DNA from: Helicobacter sp. 11S03491-1
GTDB taxonomy: Bacteria > Campylobacterota > Campylobacteria > Campylobacterales > Helicobacteraceae
Length of the DNA: 64,000 bases
Assembly (NCBI RefSeq): GCF_002272835.1
Contig: NZ_MLAO01000007.1
Coordinates: 1 to 64,000, forward strand
Direction: 5' to 3'
Below, piece after piece: positions 32,959 to 43,023 of the stretch; the stretch's first letter is position 1, and each line of letters opens with the position of its first letter. Position numbers and translations under genes: made by a program. A model generated the notes under the pieces. It had not been told where the DNA came from and ran no database searches. It worked only from the letters and a program-made list of their open reading frames with translations.

Positions 32959-33644
32959 AAAATAATCCCCATGACAAAACAAAAGAATAAACCAATAAAC
33001 ATAAAGGTTATGAGTGGGATTTTTAAAATATTTTTACCCAAAATTTTAAAAAATAACACAAGGATACTTGCAAAAACGCAACCCCAAAAAATCGCTATAA
33101 GGCTGTTATATATCCCAAATAACAATCCGCTTGAAGCGCCAAAAACAATATCACCCTCTCCTAAAATTTCCTTTTTATAAATCATATCACCAAATATTCT
33201 CAATATCGCAAATAACCCCGCCAGACCCAAACCTTCAAAAAACATATCAAACAATAAGATATTTTCACCACCAAAATAAATGCATCCTAAAACAATACAA
33301 AATAACAAAGCAAAATTCATCCAATCAGGCACTCCAAGTATTTTATAATCTATAAAAGCTAATAAAAACATCAAAGTGAGAACAACCATAAGCCAAATTT
33401 CAAAAATACCCTTATAAAAATAAGCAATACCAAAGCCAAAAAACATCAAAATGATCAAAATACTGATATTTGAAATTCTTTTTGTAAAAACGTTTAAACA
33501 ATATCTTGTATTTAGATATTTACTCATTTCAAAAAGTATCCACCCCAATAGACCTAGCCCTAATCCATCAATACCAACATGACCGGGAGAAATCAAGAAA
33601 TATAAAAAATGATTTTTGCCAAAAACAAACAAATCATAACTCAT
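32955..33644 (-). CDS. type IV prepilin peptidase-like membrane aspartyl protease
   Basis: About 229 residues, mostly membrane helices. The two catalytic aspartates of the A24 family are visible: the first in LLAFIDYKILGVPDWMN, the second in the GxGD motif of ILGEGDIVFGASSGLLFG. Prepilin peptidases cut leader peptides of type IV pilins and pseudopilins. The start at 33644 overlaps the pcm stop as TAATG; an upstream ATG would extend back into pcm. The four-cysteine methylase domain of classical PilD is not evident. It is inserted between pcm and the LptF/G gene, where I recall nothing in H. pylori. Confidence 0.8.
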   Translation of the reverse strand: MSYDLFVFGKNHFLYFLISPGHVGIDGLGLGLLGWILFEMSKYLNTRYCLNVFTKRISNISILIILMFFGFGIAYFYKGIFEIWLMVVLTLMFLLAFIDYKILGVPDWMNFALLFCIVLGCIYFGGENILLFDMFFEGLGLAGLFAILRIFGDMIYKKEILGEGDIVFGASSGLLFGIYNSLIAIFWGCVFASILVLFFKILGKNILKIPLITFMFIGLFFCFVMGIIL

Positions 33645-34276
33645 TATCGCATCACACCATCCACTACAGGGACAAATAAACATTTTTCAAGAATTTCGGG
33701 AGAACTTAACTTGTTATTGATTTTTCGATAACGAGCAATAACCTGTGTATTGCCATTTATAATTGGAGCTACTAACACACCTTTTTCTTCCAGTTGCTCC
33801 ACAACTGCCTCTGGGATTGTCTCTACACAAGCAGAAAATAATATTCTATCATAAGGAGCAAAAACTGACCATCCTTTTTGTCCATCATCTAATTTGGTAT
33901 GGATATTACTTATCCCTATTTTTCGGATTCTCTCTTGTGCTTCCAAAAAAATCTTTTCAATACGTTCTATAGAAAATACTCTTCGAAACAATCCTGAAAG
34001 CACTGCTGCTTGATAACCGCTTCCACAACCAATCTCAAGCACACTATCTCCACCTTGGGGCAAAAGATATTGAGTCATTTTTGCTACTGTTAGTGGAGAA
34101 CTAATCCACTGACTCATACCAATTGGCAAAGCATCGATATGATAAGCCCAGTGTTTTAAGGTTGCAGGGACGAAAAACTCACGATTAACACTTGTAATCG
34201 CTTCTCTAATGCTTGGTTCAAGCTGAAATTGTTTGGCAATTTCATCACACATCAAATGATTTTTTAATTTAAACAT
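33644..34276 (-). CDS. pcm: protein-L-isoaspartate O-methyltransferase
   Basis: A 210-residue SAM-dependent repair enzyme that methylates damaged isoaspartyl residues. The SAM site is [20 protein letters not shown], the upstream substrate region is [20 protein letters not shown], and the later [20 protein letters not shown] motif is typical. It overlaps the carbon-nitrogen hydrolase gene by 13 bp and the prepilin peptidase gene by 1 base or more. Confidence 0.95.
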   Translation of the reverse strand: MFKLKNHLMCDEIAKQFQLEPSIREAITSVNREFFVPATLKHWAYHIDALPIGMSQWISSPLTVAKMTQYLLPQGGDSVLEIGCGSGYQAAVLSGLFRRVFSIERIEKIFLEAQERIRKIGISNIHTKLDDGQKGWSVFAPYDRILFSACVETIPEAVVEQLEEKGVLVAPIINGNTQVIARYRKINNKLSSPEILEKCLFVPVVDGVMR

Positions 34277-35010
34277 CTTTTAGATTCCAAACCAATATAA
34301 ATGTATTTTCTCATTTTTTCAACTTCATTCAAATCAACTTCTGCCGAAATAATCTCTCTTTTATCATCCCGATGGCATAAACCATAAGGAGTAATAATGG
34401 CACTTCCTTTTGCCATGGACTCATTAGCGCTATCACTAGCAACTACAAAAGCCTGATTGGCAATGGCAAGGGCTTTGGATAAAGTTTCATAATGATCTTT
34501 TCTTGCTTTGCCCCATTGAGCAGGAACAAAAATAATCTCACTACCCAAAAGACGTCTCCACAAATCAGTAAATCTAAGCTCAAAACAATTCAAAGCACCA
34601 CAAATAACACCATCTATCCTAAAAGGAATAATCTCCTCTACATCTCCGGAACAAAAATGCAAATGCTCTTCTCCAAGCATGAATAATTTATGTTTGGATT
34701 GTTTGTGAATCACTTCTCCTTTATGAAAAACCTTCAGATTATTATAAAAACAATTTCCATTTTTTTCAATCATCGTTGTGATAATACTTTGGTCTTTTGA
34801 GGCATTCAAAAGACTTTCAGTAACTATTTTTGAAAATTCGCTTGCTTGGGTCATTCTTTGATAGGCAAACCCTGTAAATACAAGCTCAGGAGTCAATACA
34901 ATAGCATCCTCACCGCATTTTTTAACCAACCCTTCAACTTCGTTAAGATTAGACTGAAAATCCTGTTTTGTTTTGAATTGAATTGCATATAACCTTTTAG
35001 AAATCATCAA
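34264..35010 (-). CDS. carbon-nitrogen hydrolase (nitrilase superfamily)
   Basis: A 248-residue protein with the Glu-Lys-Cys triad of nitrilase-like amidases: E in [14 protein letters not shown] in [12 protein letters not shown], and C in [15 protein letters not shown]. Members hydrolyse amides or nitriles; the substrate here is not known. It overlaps nrdB by 14 bp and pcm by 13 bp, so translation is coupled. Confidence 0.9.
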   Translation of the reverse strand: MMISKRLYAIQFKTKQDFQSNLNEVEGLVKKCGEDAIVLTPELVFTGFAYQRMTQASEFSKIVTESLLNASKDQSIITTMIEKNGNCFYNNLKVFHKGEVIHKQSKHKLFMLGEEHLHFCSGDVEEIIPFRIDGVICGALNCFELRFTDLWRRLLGSEIIFVPAQWGKARKDHYETLSKALAIANQAFVVASDSANESMAKGSAIITPYGLCHRDDKREIISAEVDLNEVEKMRKYIYIGLESKRCLN

Positions 35011-36040
35011 AATTTATACTCCCCTTAGCATAATTTGTAACTTTGGCTTCAAAAAAATTAGTCTTTTGTTCATTAAAACTTGCAAATTGATCGACCCACT
35101 TGATTGGATGGGCAACTTTATAGAGTTTGGGAAGTCCTACTTTTGATAATCTATCATCAGCAAGATATTGAATATATTGATGGATAATCTCTGAAGTGAG
35201 CCCTAAAATCTGCCCTTGAGTAATATAATCACCCCAAGCTGACTCAATTTCAACAGCTTTTTTAAACATTTCAATCACTTCTTCTTCCAAATCTTTAGTA
35301 AATAAATCTGCCCTTTCTGCCTTTAAGGAATTGATCATATTTTGAAATAATATCAAATGAGTTACTTCATCACGCTGAATAAATCGTATCATTTGAGCAG
35401 ATCCAAGCATTTTTCCACTTCTGGCAAGTGTATAAAAATAACTAAAACCACTATAAAAATAGATACCTTCTAAAATTTGATTAGCAAACATTGCCTTAAG
35501 GAGATTCCTTTCTGTAGGGTTTTTTGCAAGTTCCAAATAAACATTAGCAATATGGTCATTTTTGCTACGAAGCTGCATATCAACACGCCACATATCATAA
35601 ATCTCATCAGTATTAACAGAAATAGATTCTACCATAACCGCATAACTTTGTGAATGTAATGCTTCCTCATAAGCCTGTCTTACCAAAATAAGATTGATTT
35701 CAGGACTTGTAACATAAGGATTGACATTATCAATGAGATTGTTTGTTTGGAGACTATCCATGAATATTAATTGAGCCAATGCCCTATCATAGCCTAATTT
35801 TTCTTGAGAAGTAAGTCCTCCATTGTAGTCTCTTTTATCCGGATTCATATTGACCTCTTCAGGAAACCATGTATTTGCTAACATAATTTTCCAAAGATTA
35901 TATGCCCACTGGTATTTAATTTTATTGAGATCAAACATACTTGTAGGATTTCCTCCAAATATCTTGCGCTCACTGACCCCTTCTTTAGAATTTGGATTAT
36001 AAATTTTTTTACGTGCAACAACTTGATCTTGCATCATCAA
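34997..36040 (-). CDS. nrdB: ribonucleotide reductase class I, beta subunit
   Basis: A 347-residue iron-containing small subunit that makes the radical for dNTP synthesis. Iron ligands are visible in FMDSLQTNN context, [17 protein letters not shown] (E and H) and [14 protein letters not shown] (E and H). The C-terminus ([16 protein letters not shown]) is the tail that docks on NrdA. The start is one of three consecutive methionine codons. It heads the overlapping group nrdB-hydrolase-pcm-peptidase-lptF/G-truA. Confidence 0.96.
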   Translation of the reverse strand: MMMQDQVVARKKIYNPNSKEGVSERKIFGGNPTSMFDLNKIKYQWAYNLWKIMLANTWFPEEVNMNPDKRDYNGGLTSQEKLGYDRALAQLIFMDSLQTNNLIDNVNPYVTSPEINLILVRQAYEEALHSQSYAVMVESISVNTDEIYDMWRVDMQLRSKNDHIANVYLELAKNPTERNLLKAMFANQILEGIYFYSGFSYFYTLARSGKMLGSAQMIRFIQRDEVTHLILFQNMINSLKAERADLFTKDLEEEVIEMFKKAVEIESAWGDYITQGQILGLTSEIIHQYIQYLADDRLSKVGLPKLYKVAHPIKWVDQFASFNEQKTNFFEAKVTNYAKGSINFDDF

Positions 36041-36218
36041 AAATCCTTTTTTGAATAAGTATAGTTTTTTTGGGTGTAATTATAGAGAACAATATCCAAA
36101 AAAAGCTTTAACTTCATCATAATTAAATTACATCAATATTTTAAGCATTTTTCAGTTTTGTTTAAAGCTTTAATCAGTAAAATAGCGACCTTCATAAAGC
36201 AAAAATGTAACTATAGCT

Positions 36219-36303
36219 GCGGAAGTGGCGAAACTGGCAGACGCACCAGACTTAGGATCTGGCGCCGCAAGGCATGGAGGTTCAAGTCCTCTCTTCCGCA
36301 CCA
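36219..36303 (+). tRNA. tRNA-Leu (anticodon TAG)
   Basis: An 85-base class II tRNA with encoded CCA. The acceptor stem is GCGGAAG/CTTCCGC, the anticodon arm CCAGA/TCTGG has the loop CTTAGGA (anticodon TAG), and the T loop is TTCAAGTC. It lies alone between nrdB and the aminotransferase gene. The flanking gaps (36041-36218, 36304-36515) show nothing else clear. Confidence 0.95.
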
Positions 36304-36515
36304 TAGACTCTTGTTATCCCCTTTCCCTTTATTCAAGTATTTTTATTTTATATTTTGATAACTTTCTCCTAAGCTACTAAAATTTCAATATCTAAAATTA
36401 TTCAAATTTATTTTACAAAATTTACATCTTATTAAATTTTTGTAATCCCGCAAAAATTTTAAGCCTTACCCCTCCTAAGCTCTTAAGATTTTCTAAAATT
36501 TCTAAAATCCTCAAA

Positions 36516-37667
36516 CTAATTCTTCTTAAAATTTTGAATATATTTTAAATAAAAATCTTTTAATTTTATGAGAGCTTTTTGCATAATATGACTTTCATAA
36601 ACAAGCGCAATACGAATAAATCCCTTGCCTCCACCTTCTGAACCCAAAAATGTTCCGGGCAAAACAAGGATACTTTCTTCTTGATAAAGCCTTTTGCAAA
36701 AATCCAAATCATCAAAAACCTCCAACCACAAATAAAAACTATAAGGCTCTACATTAACTCCAATTTCTGAAAAACACTCTCTTGCTAATTTTAAATTAGA
36801 AGCAAATTTTTGACGTATTTCATCTGCGGCTTTTCTATCATTCCAAGCAGCTGCTGCCCCTCTTTGTAAGGGCAAAGGAATAGAAAATCCCGCATATGCT
36901 CTATAGAGATTATAATCGGCAATAAAATCTGCATTGCCTGCAACATAACCGCTTCGCAACCCGGGTGCACAAGATCTCTTTGAGACTGAATTAATAGCTA
37001 TGATATTTTTCAAGCCGGCATTGCCTACTTCAAAAGAAGCTTCCAAAATACTAGCCGGCGGATCTTTTTCATAAATTTCACAATAACACTCATCACAAAT
37101 AAGTAAAAAATCATATTCCAGCGCATGTTTTACCCAGACTTTCAATTCTTCAAGATTAAGGGCTACTCCTGTGGGATTATTAGGAGAATTCAAAATCACA
37201 ACATTCACTTCTTTCATTTCCTCTTTGCTAAGATGGGGTTTGAAATGATTGGCTTTATCTAAATTCATATGAATAATCTTTGCTTTAGAGGCTAATGCCG
37301 CCCCTTCATAAACCATATAACCGGGATTAGGATAGGCTATAGTGGGATTTGGCTTATCAAAAAGATAAAATTGAGGTAAATTAAACAAAGCTTCCCTGGT
37401 TCCAAATGCATGGACAATATTTGATTGCTTTAACTCCAATCCATAGCGATATTTAATATAACCCAAAAGAGCATCTGATAAATAATCTGTAGCTTCAGAG
37501 GGAGGGTAATAACGAAATTCTTCAGTATGTTTTGAAACAGCTTCTTGAATAATTTTTGGGGTTTGGAATTGAGGTTCTCCAATACTTAGGTTGATAACTT
37601 CATGGGGTGGCGTGATATCTTTTATTAATTGTTGAAGATACCAAAATGAGTAAGGTTTAAATTTCAT
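36516..37667 (-). CDS. class I/II PLP aminotransferase, probable succinyl-DAP aminotransferase
   Basis: About 383 residues from the ATG at 37667, which follows AAGGAG; a longer start at 37697 lacks this. Family motifs: INLSIGEPQFQTP, VVILNSPNNPTGVALNLEEL, and the PLP lysine in INSVSKRSCAPGLRSGYVAG. In related Helicobacter genomes this gene is taken as the DapC-type aminotransferase of lysine and diaminopimelate synthesis, but aspartate aminotransferase-like activity is possible. Single transcription unit. Confidence 0.88.
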   Translation of the reverse strand: MKFKPYSFWYLQQLIKDITPPHEVINLSIGEPQFQTPKIIQEAVSKHTEEFRYYPPSEATDYLSDALLGYIKYRYGLELKQSNIVHAFGTREALFNLPQFYLFDKPNPTIAYPNPGYMVYEGAALASKAKIIHMNLDKANHFKPHLSKEEMKEVNVVILNSPNNPTGVALNLEELKVWVKHALEYDFLLICDECYCEIYEKDPPASILEASFEVGNAGLKNIIAINSVSKRSCAPGLRSGYVAGNADFIADYNLYRAYAGFSIPLPLQRGAAAAWNDRKAADEIRQKFASNLKLARECFSEIGVNVEPYSFYLWLEVFDDLDFCKRLYQEESILVLPGTFLGSEGGGKGFIRIALVYESHIMQKALIKLKDFYLKYIQNFKKN

Positions 37668-37875
37668 TGACAATCTCCTTATTTTAAATTCTCTCAATCA
37701 TAGCTAAAAGCTTTATAATAAGTATAAAGATAATCAAAGTATCAAATTTATATTGCTTAGTTTTGTAACAATATCCATATAAAATGCAATATCTTGCAAG
37801 ATAAGACCAAACACTATGTTAAAATATTTTAGAGTTTGCTAAAAAATATTAAATAAAATAACAAAGGATTGCAGA

Positions 37876-38601
37876 ATGAGGGTTTATTTTTTTGCAACCT
37901 GTCTTGGTTCAAGTATATTTTCAGATACCTGTATCAATGCAGTGAAATTGCTTCAATATGGCGGAGCAGAAGTTATTTTCAAACAAGATCAAACATGTTG
38001 TGGTCAACCCGGTTTTAATTCAGGCTATTATGAAGAATCCAAAAAAATTGCCCTTTTCAATATAGAATTATTTGATAAACCTTACCCGATTATTGTCCCT
38101 AGCGGTAGTTGCGCAGGAATGATGAAGCACGATTATATTGAGATGTTTTCTAATACTCCTTACAAACAAAAAGCCATAGATTTTGCCCAACGTGTTTATG
38201 AAGCAAGTGAGTTCTTAGTAGATGTATTAAAGATTTCCTATCAAGATTTTGGCAAGCCCACAAACATTACATGGCATAGCAATTGTCATGCCTTAAGAGT
38301 GGCTAAATGTATTCCTCAAGCCAAACAACTTTTAAAAGAACTAAAAAATATTACCTTAAAAGAATTGGAATTTGAAGAACAATGTTGTGGGTTTGGAGGA
38401 ACATTTTGTATCAAGGAACCTGAAATTTCCAGCGCTATGGTCAATGAAAAAATATCTGATATACAAAAGCAACAAGTGGAATATCTCATCAGCGCAGATG
38501 CCGGGTGTTTGATGAATATTTCCGGAGCGATGAAAAAACAAGGTATTCCCATTAAAACCATGCATCTTTATGATTTTCTCATAGAACGCACAAGGATATA
38601 A
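37876..38601 (+). CDS. lutA: LutA, lactate utilisation Fe-S subunit
   Basis: A 241-residue protein of the cysteine-rich CCG-domain family. Two CCG repeats are seen, TCCGQPGFNSGYYEES and QCCGFGGTFCIKEPE, each with further cysteines (SGSCAGMMKHDY; DAGCLMNISGAM). With LutB and LutC it oxidises L-lactate to pyruvate at the membrane. It opens the lutABC-transporter operon; lutB begins one base after its stop. Confidence 0.95.
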   Translation: MRVYFFATCLGSSIFSDTCINAVKLLQYGGAEVIFKQDQTCCGQPGFNSGYYEESKKIALFNIELFDKPYPIIVPSGSCAGMMKHDYIEMFSNTPYKQKAIDFAQRVYEASEFLVDVLKISYQDFGKPTNITWHSNCHALRVAKCIPQAKQLLKELKNITLKELEFEEQCCGFGGTFCIKEPEISSAMVNEKISDIQKQQVEYLISADAGCLMNISGAMKKQGIPIKTMHLYDFLIERTRI

Positions 38602-38602
38602 A

Positions 38603-40036
38603 ATGAGTGCCATAGAAGAACAATATGAATCTATTATTCATGAAAAAATTCATGACAAACAACTTAGAATGAATCTCAAAGCAGGACTTAATGCCATACA
38701 AAAAGCTCGAAAAAAATTCTTAAAAACTAAATTCAAAGACTGGAAAGCATTATGCAAACAAGGTGAAGAAGTCAAAAAGAAAGCCTTAGGCAAATTAGAT
38801 ATTTTACTCAAAAATTTTGAAGAAAATGCCGGTAAAAATGGTATGAAAATTCATTGGGCAAATGACGCCAAAGAAGCCAATGAAATCATCTGCAAATTGG
38901 CAAAACAACACCAAGTTACTAAGATTTTAAAAGGCAAATCCATGGCAAGTGAAGAAATTCACTTAAACCACTATCTCAAACAAAATGGAATCACTCCTAT
39001 TGAAACAGATCTGGGGGAATTTATTGTCCAACTATTGGAAGAACCTCCTGTGCATATCCTAGCCCCTGCTGCTCACAAAAATCGTTACGAAATTGGAGAG
39101 ATATTTAAAGAAAAATTACATGTTCCCTTAGAAAGCGAACCTGAAAAACTCAACAATATCGCTAGAAATTATCTGAGAAAGGAATTTGAAAACTTCAAAA
39201 TGGGCATTAGCGGGGTAAATTTTGCACTCGCTAAAGAAGGGGTAATTTGGTTAGTCGAAAATGAAGGTAATGGACGGATGTGCACCACTGCTTGTGATAT
39301 TCATGTAGCTATTTGTGGGATTGAAAAAGTCATTGAAAATTTTGAAGATGCAAGTATTCTGGCAAGTCTCTTAAATGCCTCTGCAGTTGCCAGTCCCATT
39401 AGCACTTATGCCAATATCATTTCTTCTCCCAGAAAAGAAGGAGAAAAAGATGGACCTAAAGAAGTCCATGTAGTTTTACTCAACAACAATCGTTCAAAAA
39501 TGCTTGGAGATTCCAAAACATACACTGCTTTGAGTTGCATCCGCTGTGGTGCATGTCTCAATCATTGCCCGGTATATGACAAGATTGGGGGACATGCTTA
39601 TTTAAGTGTTTATTCAGGTCCTATTGGCGAGGTTATCTCTTCTTGGATTTTTAATTCTAAAAACTATGAATATTTAAGTAATTTATGTTCTTTGTGTGGG
39701 CGTTGCTCTGAAGTATGTCCCGTGGATATACCCTTAGCAGATCTTATTCGCGATCTCAGAAATACCAAAGTTCGTGAAGCTCTCCAAGACCCAAAACATG
39801 CTCCTTCAAGTTACAAAAAAGAATTTTTTATTATGAGAGAATTTGCTAAAGCTGCCACTTCTCCAAAAAAGTGGCGATTCATTCTTAGGGTTTTAGGGGT
39901 TTTTAGAAATTTTATTCCTCTTGCATGTTTTTTTCCACCTCTAAAACAATGGGTCAGATACAGAACACCCCCCATTATCAATAGTAATATTTATAAAAAA
40001 ATGAAAAACCATAAAGGAATCATTTATGAGCACTAA
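38603..40036 (+). CDS. lutB: LutB, lactate utilisation iron-sulfur protein
   Basis: A 477-residue protein with an N-terminal LutB/LUD domain (ILKGKSMASEEIHLNHYLKQ; GMISGVNFALAKEG-like region near residue 200) and a C-terminal ferredoxin region with two 4Fe-4S clusters, CIRCGACLNHCPVYDKIGG and CSLCGRCSEVCPVDIP. It passes electrons from lactate oxidation. It overlaps lutC by 11 bp. Full length. Confidence 0.95.
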   Translation: MSAIEEQYESIIHEKIHDKQLRMNLKAGLNAIQKARKKFLKTKFKDWKALCKQGEEVKKKALGKLDILLKNFEENAGKNGMKIHWANDAKEANEIICKLAKQHQVTKILKGKSMASEEIHLNHYLKQNGITPIETDLGEFIVQLLEEPPVHILAPAAHKNRYEIGEIFKEKLHVPLESEPEKLNNIARNYLRKEFENFKMGISGVNFALAKEGVIWLVENEGNGRMCTTACDIHVAICGIEKVIENFEDASILASLLNASAVASPISTYANIISSPRKEGEKDGPKEVHVVLLNNNRSKMLGDSKTYTALSCIRCGACLNHCPVYDKIGGHAYLSVYSGPIGEVISSWIFNSKNYEYLSNLCSLCGRCSEVCPVDIPLADLIRDLRNTKVREALQDPKHAPSSYKKEFFIMREFAKAATSPKKWRFILRVLGVFRNFIPLACFFPPLKQWVRYRTPPIINSNIYKKMKNHKGIIYEH

Positions 40037-40646
40037 AGAGTTCATCTTAAAAGATGTCCAAGTCGCATTAGAAAAAAATAAAATTACAACCAACAACCGG
40101 CGCTATCATGATCCTTATAATGATAATTTTGAAAACATGATTGCTCAATATAAAAGCCTTCAAACAGCTAATCTTGCAGATGTTTATGAGAGCGATGAAA
40201 ATAATATCCAAAAAGATATATTAAAAATACTTCTTCAATACCATGCCAAAAAAATCATTTGGACTCAAGATATTATCTATGAAAAACCTCAAGGTTTTGA
40301 AATTATTCAATACGATAAACCTATTGAAGAAATACGATCAGAACTCTTTAGTGCAGATACAGGTATCATCAAAGCAAAATGTGCTATTGCAAATATTGGC
40401 GTGCTAGTTTTGAGTACCACACAAGATTCTCCCAGACTTGCTTCGCTTTTGCCTATGAATTGCATCGTTTTGTTAGACAAAAAAACAATTTTTCCAAATA
40501 TGCCTGAAGTTTTTGATTATCTTCAAAAACAAGGATTGCCCACCAATATTCTTTTGATCGCAGGGGCATCAAGGACGGCAGATATTGAGGGTTTGACTAT
40601 TTTTGGAGTACATGGACCTCAAAAAGTAAGTATTATTTTGTATTAA
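40026..40646 (+). CDS. lutC: LutC, lactate utilisation protein
   Basis: A 206-residue LUD-domain protein. The central LFSADTGIIKAKCAIANIGV and the end VLIAGASRTADIEGLTIFGVHGPQK-type motif (IAGASRTADIEGL) are characteristic. It is the third subunit of the L-lactate oxidising complex. It follows lutB with overlap and precedes the transporter by 28 bp. Confidence 0.93.
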   Translation: MSTKEFILKDVQVALEKNKITTNNRRYHDPYNDNFENMIAQYKSLQTANLADVYESDENNIQKDILKILLQYHAKKIIWTQDIIYEKPQGFEIIQYDKPIEEIRSELFSADTGIIKAKCAIANIGVLVLSTTQDSPRLASLLPMNCIVLLDKKTIFPNMPEVFDYLQKQGLPTNILLIAGASRTADIEGLTIFGVHGPQKVSIILY

Positions 40647-40674
40647 ACTTTACCTCAAATAAATAGGATAAACA

Positions 40675-41910
40675 ATGTTAAATTTTTTATTTCACTCTAG
40701 GCGTATAGGAGCAGAAGTTGTTATTTTTATGGTTTATGCAGTTTTTAGTGTCTCTTGGAGCACCACCGGTTCGCTTATGCCCCAAATTCAAGCCCAACTT
40801 GGTATCAATACCCAACAAGCAAGTTTTATCACTACCTCTATAGTGCTTGCAAAAATATTTGGATCTATTTTTACAGGATTTCTAGTTTATAAATTCGGAC
40901 TCAAAAAAGGATATTTTTTAGGCTGTTTGCTTATAAGCTCAGGTATTTTCTTGCCTTTTGTGGATAGTTATCTGGGTATTTTAATCATTAGATTTTTGAC
41001 AGGACTTGGTTCTGCTTGTGCTTTGATATGTTTAGTCCCTATTGCTCAACAATGGTTTTCAAATAAGGCTTTAAGTATTGTTTTAAGCCTTAATATTTCT
41101 TCACAAACTTTTGGGACTATCTTTGCTCTTATCTTTGCAGAAGCCATTGCAATGAGCATTGGAAATTGGAAATTATCCTTATCATTTTATGCATGGATTA
41201 ATCTTATTCTAATGCTTTTGTGGCTTGTGGTTGGCAAAGATCAAAAAAATGATCAAAATACTCAGACAACCCCATCAACAAAAAATAACCAAAAAAGAAA
41301 AGAACTTTTATTTGCGTTCAAATCTCCAATGACTTGGGGAATGATTATCCATCATGTTGGACCCCTGTTATTTTTGAATGTCAGTTTTACTTTTTTGCCG
41401 GATTTTTATACAAAATATACTCATTTAGATGCAGATTCTATCAATATAGCCAAAATTTACGTCCCTGTAATTGCCAATATTGCTATGATTATCAGTCCTT
41501 ACATAGGTGTTTTTCTTAAAAAGAAAGGGATTTATTACAAAAATGTATTGATTATAAGCGATTTGATGTTGGTATTGTGTTCAGCATTGATGTTTTTTGT
41601 TTTTAAAGATATAACCGGTATTTTAATCACTACTTTTTTTGCAGGGATTTTTAGTGCAACTTGGGTTCCTTATATTTTTAGCCTACCTTCAGAAGTCAAA
41701 AATTCTACTCCTACACAAACTCATTATGTGATGAGTATTTTTTGGGCAGTGTTATTTTCAATCTTGACAATCAATATGCAAATCATCGCTTACAGCGTAG
41801 ATAGATTTGGAAACTATAATTTTGGTTTTGGGTATTTTATTATTTTTACTCTTATTTGTGCGCCTATTTCTTGGTGGCTTTTGCCTAATAAAAAATATTT
41901 TGAAAAATAA
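40675..41910 (+). CDS. MFS transporter linked to lactate use
   Basis: A 411-residue major facilitator protein with about 12 membrane helices, a central polar loop (residues about 190-215) and the motif LVYKFGLKKGYFLGCLLI between helices 2 and 3. It starts after AGGA and is the last gene of the lutABC operon. A lactate or other monocarboxylate substrate is inferred from position. From memory, H. pylori has LctP-type permeases next to its lut genes, so this is a different carrier in the same place. Confidence 0.85.
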   Translation: MLNFLFHSRRIGAEVVIFMVYAVFSVSWSTTGSLMPQIQAQLGINTQQASFITTSIVLAKIFGSIFTGFLVYKFGLKKGYFLGCLLISSGIFLPFVDSYLGILIIRFLTGLGSACALICLVPIAQQWFSNKALSIVLSLNISSQTFGTIFALIFAEAIAMSIGNWKLSLSFYAWINLILMLLWLVVGKDQKNDQNTQTTPSTKNNQKRKELLFAFKSPMTWGMIIHHVGPLLFLNVSFTFLPDFYTKYTHLDADSINIAKIYVPVIANIAMIISPYIGVFLKKKGIYYKNVLIISDLMLVLCSALMFFVFKDITGILITTFFAGIFSATWVPYIFSLPSEVKNSTPTQTHYVMSIFWAVLFSILTINMQIIAYSVDRFGNYNFGFGYFIIFTLICAPISWWLLPNKKYFEK

Positions 41911-41973
41911 TTATTGTAAAATTTTAAGAAGCTATATTGGCTTATAGCAATAACAAAACAAAAAGATATAAAA

Positions 41974-43014
41974 ATGAAAAGAATAACTATTGAAAAATTT
42001 ACTCCTATTAAAATCATTCTTTTTAGGACTGATAGACTAGGGGATACAGTGCTCTCTTTGGAATGTATTGAAGCTATCAAAAGCACTTATCCAAAAAGTT
42101 ATATATGCTTTGGATTACAAAGCTATACAGCCCCTTTGGTAGAAAATAATCCTTTTTTGGATGAGGTAATATGTGTGGATATGTATGGACAAAAAGAATT
42201 GGTTTCTATCTTAAAATCTAAAAATTTTGATATCAGTATTTCACTTTTTGCCTCCAAAATCGCTTGTTATGCCCCATTTTTCGCCAAAATTCCTATTCGA
42301 ATTGGACCTCTTTCCAAAATAAGAGGATTACTTTTTACGCACAAAATTTACCAAAAACGATCAAAAGGAGAAAAAAATGAAGGAGAATATAATCTGGATT
42401 TACTAAAACCATTAAATTGCGAAAAAAAATATTTTCCAAAGATATATCTTACTTCTTCAGAAAAGCAGTGGGGCAAAAATTACATAACCCATAAATTTAT
42501 TTTTCAATCTCTCCCTCTTATCATCATCCACCCCGGTAGCGGTGGCTCTTCAAGGGATTGGAAAGTACAAAACTATTTTTCACTCGCACAAACAATTATT
42601 AAAAACAAAATTGCCAATATTCTTATTACAGGTTCTTCTAAGGAATTAGAAAATTATGCAAATATTTTAAAAGATTACCCCTTATTGCAGAAAAATCATC
42701 TCTTAGAAAATCAAAAGCCTTTAAGAGAGTTTCTAAGCATTATTACTCATGCAAATATTTTTATGAGTAATAGCACAGGTCCTTTGCATTGTGCAAGCGC
42801 TCTTGGATGCAAAACAATTGGTTTTTATCCGTTAAATCGCACTTGTAGCCCCAAAAGATGGGGAGTGATGAGTGAGAATCCAAACGATCACCTCACCTTA
42901 AGTCCCAAAAAAGAAAATTTCACATCTCAAATTTGTGGAGATATTCCATTCCAAGAGTGTATGGAACTTATTACTATCGAAGATGCCCTCCAAGCTATCA
43001 AAAAATTAATTTAG
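41974..43014 (+). CDS. glycosyltransferase family 9 (heptosyltransferase-like)
   Basis: A 346-residue GT-B enzyme of the ADP-heptose:LPS heptosyltransferase group. The N-terminus is KIILFRTDRLGDTVLSLECI, and the C-terminal domain has LIIIHPGSGGSSRDWKVQNY and the closing MSNSTGPLHCASALGCKTIG. It adds heptose to the lipopolysaccharide core. The exact step (WaaC, WaaF or another) cannot be told. It is convergent with selD, 9 bp away. Confidence 0.88.
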   Translation: MKRITIEKFTPIKIILFRTDRLGDTVLSLECIEAIKSTYPKSYICFGLQSYTAPLVENNPFLDEVICVDMYGQKELVSILKSKNFDISISLFASKIACYAPFFAKIPIRIGPLSKIRGLLFTHKIYQKRSKGEKNEGEYNLDLLKPLNCEKKYFPKIYLTSSEKQWGKNYITHKFIFQSLPLIIIHPGSGGSSRDWKVQNYFSLAQTIIKNKIANILITGSSKELENYANILKDYPLLQKNHLLENQKPLREFLSIITHANIFMSNSTGPLHCASALGCKTIGFYPLNRTCSPKRWGVMSENPNDHLTLSPKKENFTSQICGDIPFQECMELITIEDALQAIKKLI

Positions 43015-43023
43015 AAATTCCAA

